The notes: a model not told the origin generated them from the sequence alone. A stretch of DNA of 64,000 nt from Agelaius tricolor (GCA_023055355.1 JALJCS010000055.1:372001-436000), one strand, 5' to 3'; counted from the first letter of the stretch, positions 43,180-55,466 are shown. Numbers and translations: made by a program.

Positions 43180-45201
43180 CACTACGGAACCTCATGGAGC
43201 GATGGGTCAGTTGTGACAATGCAGGTCCAAGGACACTATGGAACCTCATAGAATCAAGGAGACCATTGTGCAACTCAGGGGCCCTATAGAAGCAAGGGTC
43301 AGTGATCAAACATTGGGGCAAGGAGCCATTGTGACACAGCGGGGCTGCGTGGGGCCAATGGACCCTTGTGACTCTGTTGGGGCTCATGAAACCAAGAAGC
43401 CATTGTGACATTGCCAGACCTCATGGAATCAAGGAGACCATTGTGACAGTGTTAGGACCCATGAAGTCCATGGAACATGAAACAGGTCTGCCTGGTTTCA
43501 CCTCCTGGGTGGCTGTTTGACAGGTCCCACTGAATTAGATATGCCAAGGGCCACTCCCATCTGACTGTGAAGCACTGGGGCTCTGTGCTTTTCTTCCTAT
43601 GGAAAAGAACTGTCTTTCTTGTCTAGGCTTACATGGCTGAAATTAGGTTTCCAGCACTAAAATTCCCTATATTCAAGGGTTACTCTCCAAAATAATCTAC
43701 CAATACAGTCAAGTCTGGCCAGCCTTGGCCTGTGGTGACTGCCTCTCATCTGACCTTGCACCACTGGGGCTCACTTGTTTCCTTCCTATGGAGACCATTG
43801 TGACACTGCGGAGCATTGTGGAACCAATGGGCCATGGTGACACTGCAGGCCCTTGTGGAACCTGTTACACTGTAGGAACTTGTGGAACCAAGGGGATCAT
43901 TGTGACACTGTGGGTACCATGGATCCAAGGGGCCATTGTGACACTTTGGGGCCTTGTGAAATGCAGGGCATCGTAGTGACCCTGCAGGGTACCATGGATC
44001 CAAGGGGCCATTGTGACACTGTGGGGCCTTGTGGAACCAAGGACATCATTGTGGCTCTGTTGGGCCGCATGGTCCCAAGGGGCCAGTGTGAAGCAGCAGG
44101 GCTTTGCGGAACCAAGAGGCCATTGCTGCATTTCAGGGCCTCATGGAGCCAAAGGGCCGTTGTGATCCTGCAGGGCACTGTGGATCCATGGAGAGCATTG
44201 TGACATTGCAAGGCCCCATGGAATCATGGAGACCATTGTGACCCTGCAGGGCCTCATGGAAGGAAGGGGCCATTGTGACACTGTGGGAACTTGTGGAACC
44301 AAGGGAATCATTGTTGCACTACTGGGCCCCAATGGAACCAAGGGGCCATTGGACACAGTGAGGCTTCATGGAACCCAAAGACCATTAGGACACTGTGGGA
44401 CCTTGTGGAACCATGGAGACCATTAAGATCCTTAAGGACTTGTGTAACCAAGGGGCCATTATGACACCTTAGGGCATCATGGGAGCAAGGAGCCATTGTG
44501 ACACTGCAGGCCCCTGTGGAACCAAGGAAACATGAAATAGCTGTGGCTGCCTTGGCCTCCCAGGGGTCACCTGACAGGTCTGGCTGACCTTGGAATGTGG
44601 AAGGCCACTCCCATCTGCCCCTGAAACACTGAAGCTCTGGGCTTTCCTTTGTATGGAAAAGAACTGTCCATCTTTTCCAGGTATCCATGGCCAAAATTAG
44701 GATTCCACCTCCAAATTTCTGTGTATCCAAGGATTGCTCTCAGACAAAATCTGCCAGGACAGACAGGTCTGGCTGGTCTTTAACTCCTGAGTTCCAGAAC
44801 TCACCTGTTTTCCAAACATTGGAAAGGGCTCTCTGCTTTTCTTTGTATGGAAAAAATCATCCTTCTCCAGGCACAAATGTCTGATATTAGGATTCCACAT
44901 TCATAATTTTGAATATCCAAGGGTTGCTCCAAGCAAACCTGCCAGGACAGACAGGTCAGGCATGCCTTGGCCTCTGGTGGTTGCTGTTCATCAGCTCCTG
45001 AAACACGAGGGCTCCGTGGTTTCCTTCCTATGGAGACCAATGTGACATTGGGAGCCTTGTGAAATGAAGGGGCCATTGTGACACTGCAGAGCACCATGGA
45101 TCCAAGGGACCATTGTGACACTGTGGGGCCTCGTGGAACCAAGGACATCATTGTGGCTCTGTTGGGCCACATGGTCCCAAGGGGCCAGTGCAAATCAGCA
45201 A
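43180..45201. repeat. 37-39 bp satellite with embedded longer repeats
   Basis: Tandem units of the type ccattgtgacactgcagggc followed by cttgtggaaccaagggg. A different, roughly 200-270 bp segment is interspersed three times (about 43470-43780, 44520-44790, 44790-45010) with landmarks ggccactcccatctg, tatggaaaagaactgtc and ccaagggttgctct. The open frames are not credible genes. Element E enters at 45202. Confidence 0.85.
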
Positions 45202-45634
45202 TGTGGGAGTTAGCCCAGCTGTAACTCAGAGTCAGCCAGATTTTACCCCAAAAGAATTGGGCATGAGTTTCAAGCCCTGGGAATCATTTGTTTAACTTAG
45301 GGTAAGCTTGAGAGTTCCCCCATAAGCCTTTAGTGTTGCTGTGCTAACTTGTCCAAGTTCTCCTCCCCTATTGGTTACTTGTTTCCCCTATAGGGTTATT
45401 GTTCTAGAGTGTTCTACGCCCAAGTGTACATGTTGTTTCTTCCTCTTTGTCTCGGGTCTTTGGATCCTGCCCCTCACACTGTTCTCAACTTCTCCATGTT
45501 TATTGTTTTTCACCCTGTTATTAAAGTTCCTTTTAAATAACTCCATTGATCCATTGCTCCTTTTCATGTTCCCCACCCTCACCCTGAAGTCAGGGAACCA
45601 GAGGGGTTTGTCACAGCCACCTTCCTTGTGACCA
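45202..45634 (+). repeat. Element E 5' LTR
   Basis: TGTGGGAGTTAG...GTGACCA, 433 bp, with ATTAAA near 45522. It interrupts a satellite unit on its left. Confidence 0.75.
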
Positions 45635-45653
45635 TGGGTGCCCAAACAGGGAC
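45635..45653 (+). other. Element E primer binding site (tRNA-Lys-like)
   Basis: TGGGTGCCCAAACAGGGAC directly after the LTR. It resembles the tRNA-Lys3-type site with a few changes. Confidence 0.7.
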
Positions 45654-45954
45654 CATGACATTCAGGGCTCCCTGTGTCAGTCACGTCAGCTGGGGTTAGC
45701 TGATGGATAGGCCAGTGCTCCCCGGGATTTTGGATTGTGCCGGGCCCAGCAGATTCATCATTGCTTCAAGGGACCATGCCCAGGATCGGCAAGGACAACG
45801 ACGGTTTCACCTGCATAGGGTTGCAGGTGGGTTTGGGGAAATGGAAGACATTTATTGCCCATTTTGCCACTGTGTTTTTACAATATGCACCCACATCCCA
45901 TAATTGATTTGGGGTGTTCTGGTGGCTCTTCCCCCTAAGGCAGAGAAAGAGAAA

Positions 45955-47298
45955 ATGGGCAGCCAGATGTCCAAAGTAGAAATGAGCGTATATGGATGCT
46001 TTAATTCTCACTGATCATGACATAATATTTTCAAAGAACGAATTAAAATCAATCATGAGGTGGATCATTAAAAATTTTCCAGACACCTCTGCTGACGAAA
46101 TCCATACCACTGGATTTTGGGACTCAGTGGGAGTTAAATTGTACAACCTTTTGATCAAAATGGACCCCATTGCATCCCAAATGCTCCTCATCTTCCACAC
46201 CACCCTTCACCAGCAAGCATTTTGTTGAAAACTCAATCTGTTGGTCATTCCTAACTCAGGACCTCCCCTCAAACCTGCCTTTCTCAGACCTTCCACGATG
46301 GTCCAAGATGGCAATGGCCACGTGGCCTTGGAGCATCACTCCCTGGAGACTCGAGACGGAAGGAGCCTGAATGTGGCTCGGGAGCCCAACCATCCTCCCT
46401 CCATCTTGGCTCCTCCACTTCCTGCTACCACAACCTTCTCTTCCACCCTGAATGAACCTCCAGACTCTACCCCCACCATTGTGGGTCACGCCCCCACTGT
46501 CAATCATCCTCTCCAGCCTGGGCCATGCCTCCAGAACTCCACCCCAGAAGTCCGCCATCCTAAATCAAGGCCTGGAACACCTGACAAAATGGCAGTGCCC
46601 TTTTCCTCACCCTCCGGCAAAAATATAAACCCATGATCAAAGATATTAAGCCCAACTGTCACACTATTTCTAATCCAAATGTTTCTGCTCCAAGTTATTC
46701 ATCCTCCCCAGAAGACAGTTTAGATTCCCCAGAGCCACCTCGCCTCTCAACCCCAGAAGATCACTAGGAAAGGATCTGGAAAAAAGCAGTTAAGGAAGGA
46801 GACAGGAAAATAGTCTGAAAACTCCTTGTTGCCCCCATATGTTATGAAAGAAGGGGGCAGAATCCCAGGTGTCAGCCATTGGTTTATGGGGAAATCAAGG
46901 GTCTGTGTAGGGCAGCTAAAGACCATAGGAAGGACTTACCTTGTTTTAATGGCCTAATGAGGGCCATCTTTACAGCACATGTCTTAACTCCCTATGATTT
47001 AAAATATATCATGACCATGTTGTTGTCACCTACAGAATACACCCTGTGGGAAGGGGGATGGAAGTGTTTACCGAATCAATTAATAGCAGACTATGCTAAA
47101 CATGAGGCAAGGGCGGAATTGACAATCAACCATCTAGCTGGAGAAGGAAACTACAGCCTAGCAGATGATCAAGCAGCAGGTATCCCCAGAGAAGTATTGG
47201 ATGATATCAAAGAGATGGCTTTGAAAGCTTTAATCCAGGTATCGGATGGTAGCACCCCCAATTTGGACTACCTTGGGTGGCTGCAGCTAAAGCTTTAG
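45955..47298 (+). pseudogene. Element E gag remnant
   Basis: Starts MGSQMSKVEM, so a myristoylation glycine is present at position 2. The matrix continues in another frame (about 45992-46228: IIFSKNELKSIMRWIIKNF, FWDSVGVKLY) to a stop. A Pro/Thr-rich linker (46241-46636) precedes a capsid segment (about 46850-47298, YTLWEGGWKCLPNQLIADYA). Stops and frame changes separate the parts. The capsid segment ends close to where env sequence begins. Confidence 0.75.
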
Positions 47299-47621
47299 GA
47301 CAATCAGACCATCCTGGGTGCCTGTTGAGTAAGCAAACCAATGCTGCCTCCCTCACATTGAGTGGCTGCTCTCAGACACAGAGACCATCAGACACGCCAC
47401 CTTGCAGAACAGCGATAGAGTTTTTACTCTGGGCACATGGGCATGGCTGTGTAGACTCTGAGGGCATGTGCTGCATGAACCTCTCCAGCCACAGCGAGTC
47501 AATCCACAAGAGCATTCAGGTACTGAAGGAAGGGTTCAAGAAGCTTCAAGTGGAAAACAAAGATTGGTTCAAGAAAATCTTCCAATCCAAGGGACTAAAG
47601 GGTTGGATGATGACTGGCTAA
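47283..47621 (+). pseudogene. Element E env transmembrane fragment
   Basis: Shares the helix and CX6CC region with element C's TM: AIEFLLWAHGHGC, then VDSEGM-CCMNL (about 47449-47484). It joins gag capsid sequence at about 47283-47298, with about 15 nt readable in both. The membrane anchor after 47621 is degraded. Confidence 0.75.
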
Positions 47622-47799
47622 AAGAGGACTATGAATTCTCTTAGTGGTTATTGTTCAATTGTTAATTGTCCCATGTTTGTTTAGATGCTTTTAGAAAGTC
47701 TTACAAAATTCTTTCACTTCCATCTTTGTTGTAAAAGAGAAAGGAGGAAGATACCCAACAGAGGATCCTCATGGACTCCATGGAGGAGAGAACTGGCAG

Positions 47800-48290
47800 C
47801 CAGGATGGCACAAAAACCTCTCAGAGACTCAGTGTGGGAAGGAAAATCCTTAAAAGTACCTAAAAGTATTCTTAAATCAATAAAATATCTTAAAAACCTT
47901 GAGTATCTCAAGGCATTAATGAGCCCCACTGAGTGTCAGTACAAAGCTCTCCAGGGACTCATTAAAGCAGATAATTGGGGCCATGATTGCACAAACCTCT
48001 CACAGAGTCTGTATCAAAAGGGAAACACCAAGTACCCTAAAATAACTGAAGTACCCTGAAGCATTAATGAGCCCCACTGAGTTTTGTTACTGACAAAGCC
48101 TCTCCAGAGACTAATTACAGCAGATAATTGGAGGCCATGATTGCACAAACCTCTCAGAGCCTCCAAGGCAAAAGCCAAACCCAAAGTCCTTTGAAAAACC
48201 TGCAGTCCCTGCAGGGAGCATGAAGGAGCCCCCAGGGCCATGGCTGAGCAAGGCTCCCCAGGGACTCCTTGCAGCAGATCCTTGAGGCCA
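47800..48290 (+). repeat. Tandem repeat, about 150 bp unit, decaying
   Basis: Three or more units with landmarks gcattaatgagccccactga, agcagataattgg and ccatgattgcacaaacctct. The last unit is strongly diverged. It lies upstream of the OR gene. Confidence 0.7.
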
Positions 48291-49823
48291 CTGGGATGTG
48301 GGCTAGGGGGGGATGCTGAGGGCAGCACAAGGGGCTGACAGTGCCCAGCCTGGCTGGGGCTGTGCCAGGAGGCCCCAGGGCCTCAGGACAAGGTGTCTCC
48401 TCCCAGCCCTTGGTGGCACAGACCCTGCTGTGCCCCAGGGCACCAAGACTTGGCTTCTCTTTGTCCCCACCTGTCATCACTGCTTGCAGTTCTCTGCTCT
48501 GCCTGGGGCTGGGGACACTTTCTCAGTCCTGTCCCTCAGTGGGACCCATTAAAAGTCCAAGAAACTTTGGAGTTGGATTCTGCCTTGGAGTTCTGCAGAG
48601 GTTTCTTCAGCTCCCTCTCAGGGACTGATGTTCAGGGCCTGAGCACAAAGGCCCAGAGGCTGATTAAAGTCCTTGTGCTGTGTCTGTGCTGCTGAGCTGG
48701 GCTGGGCTCCTGGCACAGAGGCAGCTCCTGGTGACCAAGAAGAGCTTCAAAAGCACATTTCTCTTGATGAGCAGCTCTCTGCCAGTCCAGCAGGGCTGGG
48801 GCACTGCCTGCAGCCACCCTGGGCACAGCACAGAGGCACAGAGAGCTTCAATCAGTCAGGGCTGGGAAGGGGCTGAGAAGTGCCTGGGGCACAATCACTG
48901 CCAGCCCTTGGCACAGGAACCTCTGGCTGCAGGACAGTGCAGCTGCAGCTCCTGGAGCCATCTCCTCAAGATGGAACATCCCAATGCCTGCAGAGCCTGT
49001 GAGTACATTCTCTGATTGTCTCTTGTGCAGAGCAGCCAGGGGTGCCCAGGGCTGTCCTGCAGAGCAGGGTCCTGCAGCCCAGGGCACTGTGCTGGGGCAG
49101 GGACTCTGCTGCCTGCCAGGGACAGCTCTCAGCCAGCCCTGGCAGCTGCTCCCAGCACTGGGGGACAAGATCTGGGTGGGAGGAGACAGCTGGTGAGGCT
49201 TGGAAGTGTTCTCCTTGTGTGGGGAGGATGCTGCATTGTTCAGGACTGCTCCCAGCATGGCATTTAACTGCAGAATATTTCCAAGTAGATTATCCAGGGA
49301 GCCCAGCAAGTCAGGGGCTGCACAAAAGGGAAAATCCTGCTTTTTATTCTACTGCTCTGTGTTTCCTGGATGGGAAATTACCCATAGATATTAATCTCTC
49401 AGTTCAGGTTGGAAAAATAAAAACATTTTTTCTCAGATCTTACAAAACCCAGCAGTGACAGAAATCAGCACAGAGCCCCTCACAGGCAGCATCAGTGTCA
49501 CTTCTCCAGCCTCCTCAGGGTTGCTCTGAAGTTGCCATCAGAGCCTGCAGAGCCAGAGCTGCCCCTGGGCAGTGCCTGAGCTGGGAGGGCTCTGCAGGGC
49601 AGAGCTGAGCCCCCAAGGCTGGGCTGGGCTCTGGCAGCACTGGCAGGGCCCAGCCCTGAGCACAGGGAAGCAGCTGCTGGCAGGGACAGCTCCAGGCAGC
49701 AGAGCCCTGGGCAGGCAGTGGGGGAAAGTGCCCCCAGGCTGTGCTGGGATATTTCAAGTCCTCTCCAAACCCAACCATTCCATGATTGCTTTTCTTACAG
49801 ATCCCCATGCCAAGACACAGCAA
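48291..49823. other. 5' flank of OR gene, no other gene recognised
   Basis: GC-rich sequence like that upstream of other songbird OR14-type genes (by recognition). A splice acceptor-like tract (gcttttcttacag, 49788-49800) lies 23 bp before the OR start codon, suggesting a non-coding first exon somewhere upstream. Confidence 0.45.
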
Positions 49824-50768
49824 ATGTCCAACAGCAGCTCCATCAGGCACTTCCTCCTGCTGGCATTGGCAGACACGCGGCAGCTGCAGCTCCTGCACTT
49901 CTGCCTCTTGCTGGTCATCTCCCTGGCTGCCCTCTTGGGCAATGGCCTCATCATCAGCGCCGTAGCCTGCGGCCACCACCTGCACACGCCCATGTTCTTC
50001 TTCCTGCTCAACCTGGCCCTCAGCGACCTGGGCTCCATCTGCACCACTGTCCCCAAAGCCATGCACAATTCCCTCTGGGACACCAGGAACATCTCCTACA
50101 CAGCATGTGCTGCTCAGCTCTTTTTTTTAATGTTCTTCCTCTCAGCAGAGTATTTCCTCCTGACCATCATGTGCTACGTGTCCATCTGCAAACCCCTGCA
50201 CTACGGGACCCTCCTGGGCAGCAGAGCTTTTGCCCACATGGCAGCAGCTGCCTGGGCCAGTGCCTTTCTCTATTCACTGCTGCACACAGCCAATACATTT
50301 TCCCTGCCCCTGTGCCATGGCAGTGCCCTGGGCCAGTTCTTCTGTGAAATCCTCTCCTGCTCATACTCAAACCTCAGGGAACTTTGGCCTATTGCTGTTA
50401 GTGCGTGTTTAGCATTTGGTTGTTTTGTGTTCATTGTTTTCTCCTATGTGCAGATCTTCAGGGCTGTGCTGAGGATCCCCTCTGAGCAGGGATGGCACAA
50501 AGCCTTTTCCACCTGCCTCCCTCACCTTTCTGTGGTCTCCCTGTTCCTCAGCACTGCAGCATTTGCTCACCTGAAGCCCCCCTCCATGTCCTCGCCATCC
50601 CTGGATCTGACCCTGTCAGTTCTGTACTCGGTGGTGCCTCCAGCCCTCAACCCTCTCATCTACAGCCTGAGGAACCAGGAGCTCAAGGATGCCCTGAGGA
50701 AAATGATGACTTTATCTTTCAGAAACAATAAACTCTCTTTTTTCTGCTCCATAACCTTCAGAATGTAA
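49824..50768 (+). CDS. Olfactory receptor, OR14-like, lacking the DRY motif
   Basis: 314-residue seven-helix odorant receptor of plasma membrane/cilia type, coupling to Golf in working members. Start MSNSSSIRHF with an N-glycosylation site (NSS). TM1 has GN (LLGNGLI), and IC1/TM2 has HTPMFFFLLNLALSDL. TM6 and TM7 are present (KAFSTCLPHL, PALNPLIYSLRNQE). At the TM3 end the usual DRY is missing: MCYVSICKPLHYG. The second structural loop also lacks five residues present in the copy at 63134-64000. The frame is open from start to stop. An upstream in-frame extension exists, but the ATG at 49824 fits the family. The missing DRY makes normal signalling doubtful, so it may be a pseudogene with an intact frame. 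Confidence 0.8.
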   Translation: MSNSSSIRHFLLLALADTRQLQLLHFCLLLVISLAALLGNGLIISAVACGHHLHTPMFFFLLNLALSDLGSICTTVPKAMHNSLWDTRNISYTACAAQLFFLMFFLSAEYFLLTIMCYVSICKPLHYGTLLGSRAFAHMAAAAWASAFLYSLLHTANTFSLPLCHGSALGQFFCEILSCSYSNLRELWPIAVSACLAFGCFVFIVFSYVQIFRAVLRIPSEQGWHKAFSTCLPHLSVVSLFLSTAAFAHLKPPSMSSPSLDLTLSVLYSVVPPALNPLIYSLRNQELKDALRKMMTLSFRNNKLSFFCSITFRM

Positions 50769-52389
50769 CTCTTTACAATCTCGGCCTTTTTTTCCTAGTT
50801 GTGCAGTTTTTCACTGGGACCTTTTCTTATTATTTTACTAGTGTTATAATGTTTTTTATAAAATACTGTAATACTCTGCTGAGCATGTCTACGTGGACAT
50901 CTACTTTTCTTGTGTAACACAAACACTTTCAGGAGTCTTGTTCCTGTTCATTTCAATAAAATCCAGTGTCTGCCCTGACTTGTGTGTCCAAGGCATTTCC
51001 TCAGCCCTTCTCTGGCTCTGCAGGGGCAGTGCCTGTGAGCAGAGGCTGAGGGAAGGGGCTCCCAGTACAGCAGCACGGCCAGGGACAATGGCCCTGCCTC
51101 TTTGCACATCTGCTCCCCCCAGCTCCACACTCCCCTCCCCAGCCCTGCTGTGGGTGCAAGGCCAGTGTGCTCTGGCAGCTTGGTCCCTGTCCTGCTGCGT
51201 GTCCCTGCTGTGACCTCAGGCAGGGACAGGCCATGGGCACTGCTGGGACACAGCTGGGCTCCAGCACAGCAGCTCCATCAGCAAAGGGCATCTCCTGAGG
51301 GCAGGGCAGGGAGGCTTTGCTCCCCTCCAGAGTCACTCTCAGGACTCTCAAGAGGCTCCTTGTGTTCCTTATTCTCCCAGGGCTCAGTGGGATGAGATCA
51401 GGGTCTCACTGGGGCCTTCAGGGGACTCAGGTCTGGGTCAGGTTTTCCTGGTTGCTGGCCAGTGCCCATCAGATGCTGAATGGTCTGTGCGGAACCTTCC
51501 TGGGGCTCTGCAGCTTGTGCCAGGGATGATGGCAGGGGAATGTTTGTCTGGAGGGCCTTGGGAGCTGCAGGAGAGCACAGGGCACCTGCAGGGACAGAGT
51601 GTGCCAGGGACCAGCAGGGAGTGGAGCTCACTGGGCACAGGCCTGGCCAGGGTGGGGTCACCCTGAGATCAAGGCCTGAATGTCTGCTGTGAGCCAGGAG
51701 AGCTCTGCAGCCCAGGGACACAGCAGGCACAGGGAAAGGAGTCTGGGCACTGACTCCTCTGCCCCTCAGGGATCTCCCCCAGGAGGATCCAGGGCAGCCC
51801 CAAGCCCCTCTGGCAGCCCTGGAACAAGGCAGGCACCTCTGAGCCCCCTCCATGGCCCCGCAGAGCCCGTGTGGGAGTGGGTCAGGGCAGGAGCACCCTC
51901 AGCTGCCTCTGTGTCCCAGGCTGAGTGGCAGAGCCCAGCAGAGGCAGCCCAGGGCCCCGGGCAGCACAGCCCCCGTGCTCTGCAGAGCAGCAGCCCCAGC
52001 TCCGGGCTCTGGGCAGCAGGGCAGGGCTGCAGCAATGGCTGCTCAGGCCAGCACAGACGTGTTCCCCTGGGAAAGGCTCTGGGGGCAGCTGGCATGGGCC
52101 AGGAGCAGGGCAGGAGCCCGTGGGGGTGCAGAGGAGCCCTGGCAAGAGGCTGCCCTGTCCCTGGGCCAGCAGGAGCTGCCTGAGGAGCCCCGGGGCCAAC
52201 TCTGCTGCTGGGCTGGGCAGCGGGGCTGGCCCTGGGGCTGCAGGAGCTGCCCGAGCTGAGCATCTGCTGAGCATCCCAGACACAGAGTGGCTGTCCCTGA
52301 CCTCCAGGGCCTCCAGTTCCTGCTGCAGGGCCTGACCTGACTCTGCTGCTCTGCTGGGCTGGGGCAGGGGCAGGGAAAGGCTGAACTGG
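50769..52389. other. 3' flank of OR gene, no gene recognised
   Basis: AATAAAATC at 50955, about 190 bp after the stop, could be a polyadenylation signal. The rest is GC-rich sequence with short unrelated frames. Confidence 0.4.
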
Positions 52390-52600
52390 GCAGTGCCAGG
52401 GAGGGGAAAACAATGGACCCCTTGTCCCCCATGAGTCCCCTCAGAGTCAGAATGGTATCTGTGATTCCATGAGCCCCACAGTGTCACAATGGCCCCTTGG
52501 TTCCATGGAGCCCCATAGGGTCACCACGGTCCCCTGGTTACAGGAGGCCCTTCAGTGTCACAAGGGCCCCCTTGGTTCTATGGAGTCCACAGGGTCACTT
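52390..52600. repeat. 37-39 bp satellite fragment, inverted orientation
   Basis: About five units, the reverse complement of the satellite at 43180-45201 (ccacagtgtcacaatggccc, cttggttccatggag). Confidence 0.8.
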
Positions 52601-54504
52601 TTGCCAGTGGGCAGGGTCAGCATCAAAGACACAGACACCAACTGAAGGAATTGTGAAATTTATATAATGTAAATCTGCAAAAAATTACAAAAGCATAAGC
52701 TCAGCAAAACACATAATCATTAGAGAATAATTACAAAAGCAGAAGCTCAGCAATGCACCCAACCATCCCCACCAAAGATTGCAGCAGTGATTGAGAAAGA
52801 TCCAGCCCCAGTTACCCTCAGCCTTTACCATCCCCCAGACCCACACAGCAGCTGGGGAAGCTGTCACAGCTAAGGGCTGCAGAGCCACTCCTGGGCACTG
52901 GCAATTCCTGCAGGTGCCTCCAGCCCCAGGTGAGGCTCCAACCCCGCTGGGAGACGGCCCAGCTCTGACAGTGCTGAATGGACAAACTGACAGCACTTCT
53001 AGTGTGGCAACATCTGGTTTCATCCTCCTCTTGGGTCCCTCCCAAAGGCTGGCCAGGGCCCCAGGAGGAACCAAGGGAGGTGACTTTGACCATTCAGCCC
53101 CAAACAAAGTCAGATGGGGCCTTTTCTGGTTTCCAAATACAAAAAAGTAAATTCATATTTCACCAATGAACATGTACAGAGATTATATTGCTAATAATGA
53201 TTCATTAATGAGCAGATACAAAGATAACCTTTGGTTGGAAGGTTCATCTGTAACCTTCTTATTCTTATCACTCTAGCATATCTGACACAAAACACCTCCT
53301 CTACATATGGATCCAGACCAGTTGTATAAGCAAACAAAATAAAGAATCCAGCAGTAATTATTGGTGTCTGCTCCCATCTATCACATCACCTCTGGAGCTG
53401 GAGGGGCAGCCCCAGCACTTGGAAGGGCTCAAGGAGTCACAAGCTCAGCTGCCACAGAGAGAACTTGCAGACCCTGGGGTGCTCTTCTTGGCCCCTGCAC
53501 GCTCAGCCAGGCTGAGATGGACACTGATGGTTTCTGGGCCAGGCTCTCTGATCACAGCCCAGCTCCCTGCAAGCTCTGCCAGCTGCCCTGAGCTCTGGGC
53601 AGCACCAAGGGCCTCTCTGAGCCCAGCCTAGCCCAGCCCAGCCCAGCCCAGCCGGCTCTGGCCCCACAGCTCTGCTCAGGCCAGGCTGCTCTGGGCACTG
53701 GCCCCACGGCCTCAGCCCCTGCCAAGGCCACAGCAGCAGCTGCAGCTGCCACAGGACTCAGCCCCAGCCATGGGGGAAGGTGCTTGGCCAAGGCCAAAGG
53801 AGGCTCCCTGGCTGCCCTGCTCCCCTCGACCTGAGGTGCTGAGAGCTCTGCAGCCCCTGCTGCCATCCCATCTGCCCAGGGCAGCACAAGAGCCCCGGCC
53901 TTGGGGCCCTCAAGAGCTGCTCCTGCTCCAGGCCCAGGGTCCATCCCAAAGCTGGGGCAGCCACAAAGCTGTGCCCATTTCTGTTCATTGCTGCTCTCAT
54001 GGGCATGGATCCTCAGCCACTTGGAGGCTGCTAATGAATTTTATTACTCCAGAGGCCTCTTTCTTGAGCTCTTCAGTTGAGGAATTCAGTGAAAAAGGCT
54101 GATAAACATTTGCTCAAAACACCTGAACAAGAACAGCCCGGAGGAATAATGAACGATTTCAATTCTTCTGAAGAATTGAAGTTAATTAGAGAAATGTCAC
54201 AAGTGTTTTCAATGTGAATCTGCTGTATTGGAAAAAAAAGGGAAGAGAACTGTTTTGTCCAGTATTCATCTCCTCTTTATATTTGGTGTCAGCAATTTCC
54301 AATTGATATTGACCCCCAGCACCTCCTAATGCTGTGTGAAAATATATAAAAATCAAGACCCTTCATAGCTGATAATCAATAACACTTTGTCCTCCCCCCT
54401 CTCCCCACCATTTCCCCTATCCAGCCCCTGGCACTCCTATGGATCAGGAATGGTGTGGCCAGCAGGGGCAGGGCAGGGATTCTTCCCCTGTGCTCAGCAC
54501 TGGT
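52601..54504. other. Intergenic sequence, no gene recognised
   Basis: AT-rich patches (52640-52740, 53130-53350, 54090-54370) and GC-rich patches with short cagcc repeats (53626-53650). No gene, RNA or complete mobile element seen. Confidence 0.45.
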
Positions 54505-55018
54505 TGGGCAGCTCCTTGAGTGCTGTGTCCAGTTCTGGGCCCCCAATTTAGGAAGGCCATGGAGGGGCTGGAGCGTGTCCAGAGAAGGGCAACAAGGCTG
54601 GTGAGGGGTCTGGAACACAAGTCCTGTGAGGAGTGGCTGAGGGAGCTGGGGTTGTTTATCCTGGAGAAGAGGAAGCTCAGGGGAGACCTCATCACTCTCT
54701 ACAACTGCCTGACAGGAGGGTGCAGCCAGGTGGGGGTTGGGCTCTTTTCCCAGGGAACAGGGACAGGACAAGAGGACACAGCCTTCAGCTGCACCAGGGG
54801 ACATTTAGGCTGGACATTAGGAAATATTCTTCACACAAAGGGTGATTGGGCATTGGAATGGGCTGCTCAGGGAGGTGGGTGAGTCCCCATCCCTGGAAGT
54901 GTTTAAGGAAAGACTGGATGTGGCACTGAGTGCCATGGTCTGGGTGACAAGGTGGTGTTGGGTCCCAGGTTGGACTTGATGCTCTCCAAGGTCTTTTCCA
55001 GCCTGGCTGATTCTCTGA
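54505..55018 (+). mobile_element. CR1 LINE 3' end
   Basis: Good match by recognition to the CR1 3' end: gtgctgtgtccagttctggg, ggagcgtgtccagagaaggg, gagaagaggaagctcagggg, ggctggacattaggaaatat, ending cctggctgattctctgatgatt. It encodes the last part of the CR1 RT ORF ([14 protein letters not shown]) in a short open frame. It is 5'-truncated, as usual for CR1. Confidence 0.9.
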
Positions 55019-55466
55019 TGATTGTGACACTGCAGGGCCCTAGGGAAGCAAGGGGGCCATTGTGACACTGCAGGGCCTGGTGGCACTAAGAGGACCATGG
55101 TGACACTGTGTTTGACATGGCACAGAGCCAAGGGGCCATGGTGACACTGTGGGGCTGAATGGAAGCAAGGGGTCCATGGTGACAGTCTGGGTCCTGCTGG
55201 AACCACAGAGGCCACTGTGACCCTGCAGGGCCTTATGAAACCAAGAGGCCATTGTGACAGTGCGGAACCAAGGAGACCCTTGGGAGAACATGGGGACAAT
55301 GGAATAAAGGGGCCATTGCTCCATTGCAAGGACTCTGGGAACTGAGGGAACAATTGTGACACTTTGGTGCCCCATGGAACCAAGGGTCCCTGGGGACACT
55401 GCAGGATCTTGTGTCACCAGGGCTCCATTGTGACACAGCAGCACCAAGGAATTCATTGTGGCACTC
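55019..55466. repeat. 37-39 bp satellite, third block
   Basis: About eleven units (attgtgacactgcagggcc, ..aaccaaggggccat..). It starts exactly at the CR1 3' end and is interrupted by a solo LTR at 55467. Confidence 0.85.

Larger units (their letters stand above)
45202..47700 (+). mobile_element. Element E: ERVK-like gag plus env-TM remnant
   Basis: 5' LTR 45202-45634, PBS 45635-45653, gag about 45955-47298, then directly an env transmembrane fragment (47283-47621). Pro, pol and SU are absent and no 3' LTR is seen. The right border is approximate. Confidence 0.75.

Noticed and set aside
43725..45193. Multiple frames across the satellite
   Set aside because: Products of 37-39 bp tandem units.
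49572..49823. 84-codon N-terminal extension of the OR frame
   Set aside because: The ATG at 49824 gives the normal OR N-terminus with a glycosylation site, and a splice acceptor-like tract lies between.
51398..52487. Overlapping frames up to 215 codons in GC-rich DNA
   Set aside because: Present in nearly all frames, as expected from low stop-codon density; no family recognised.
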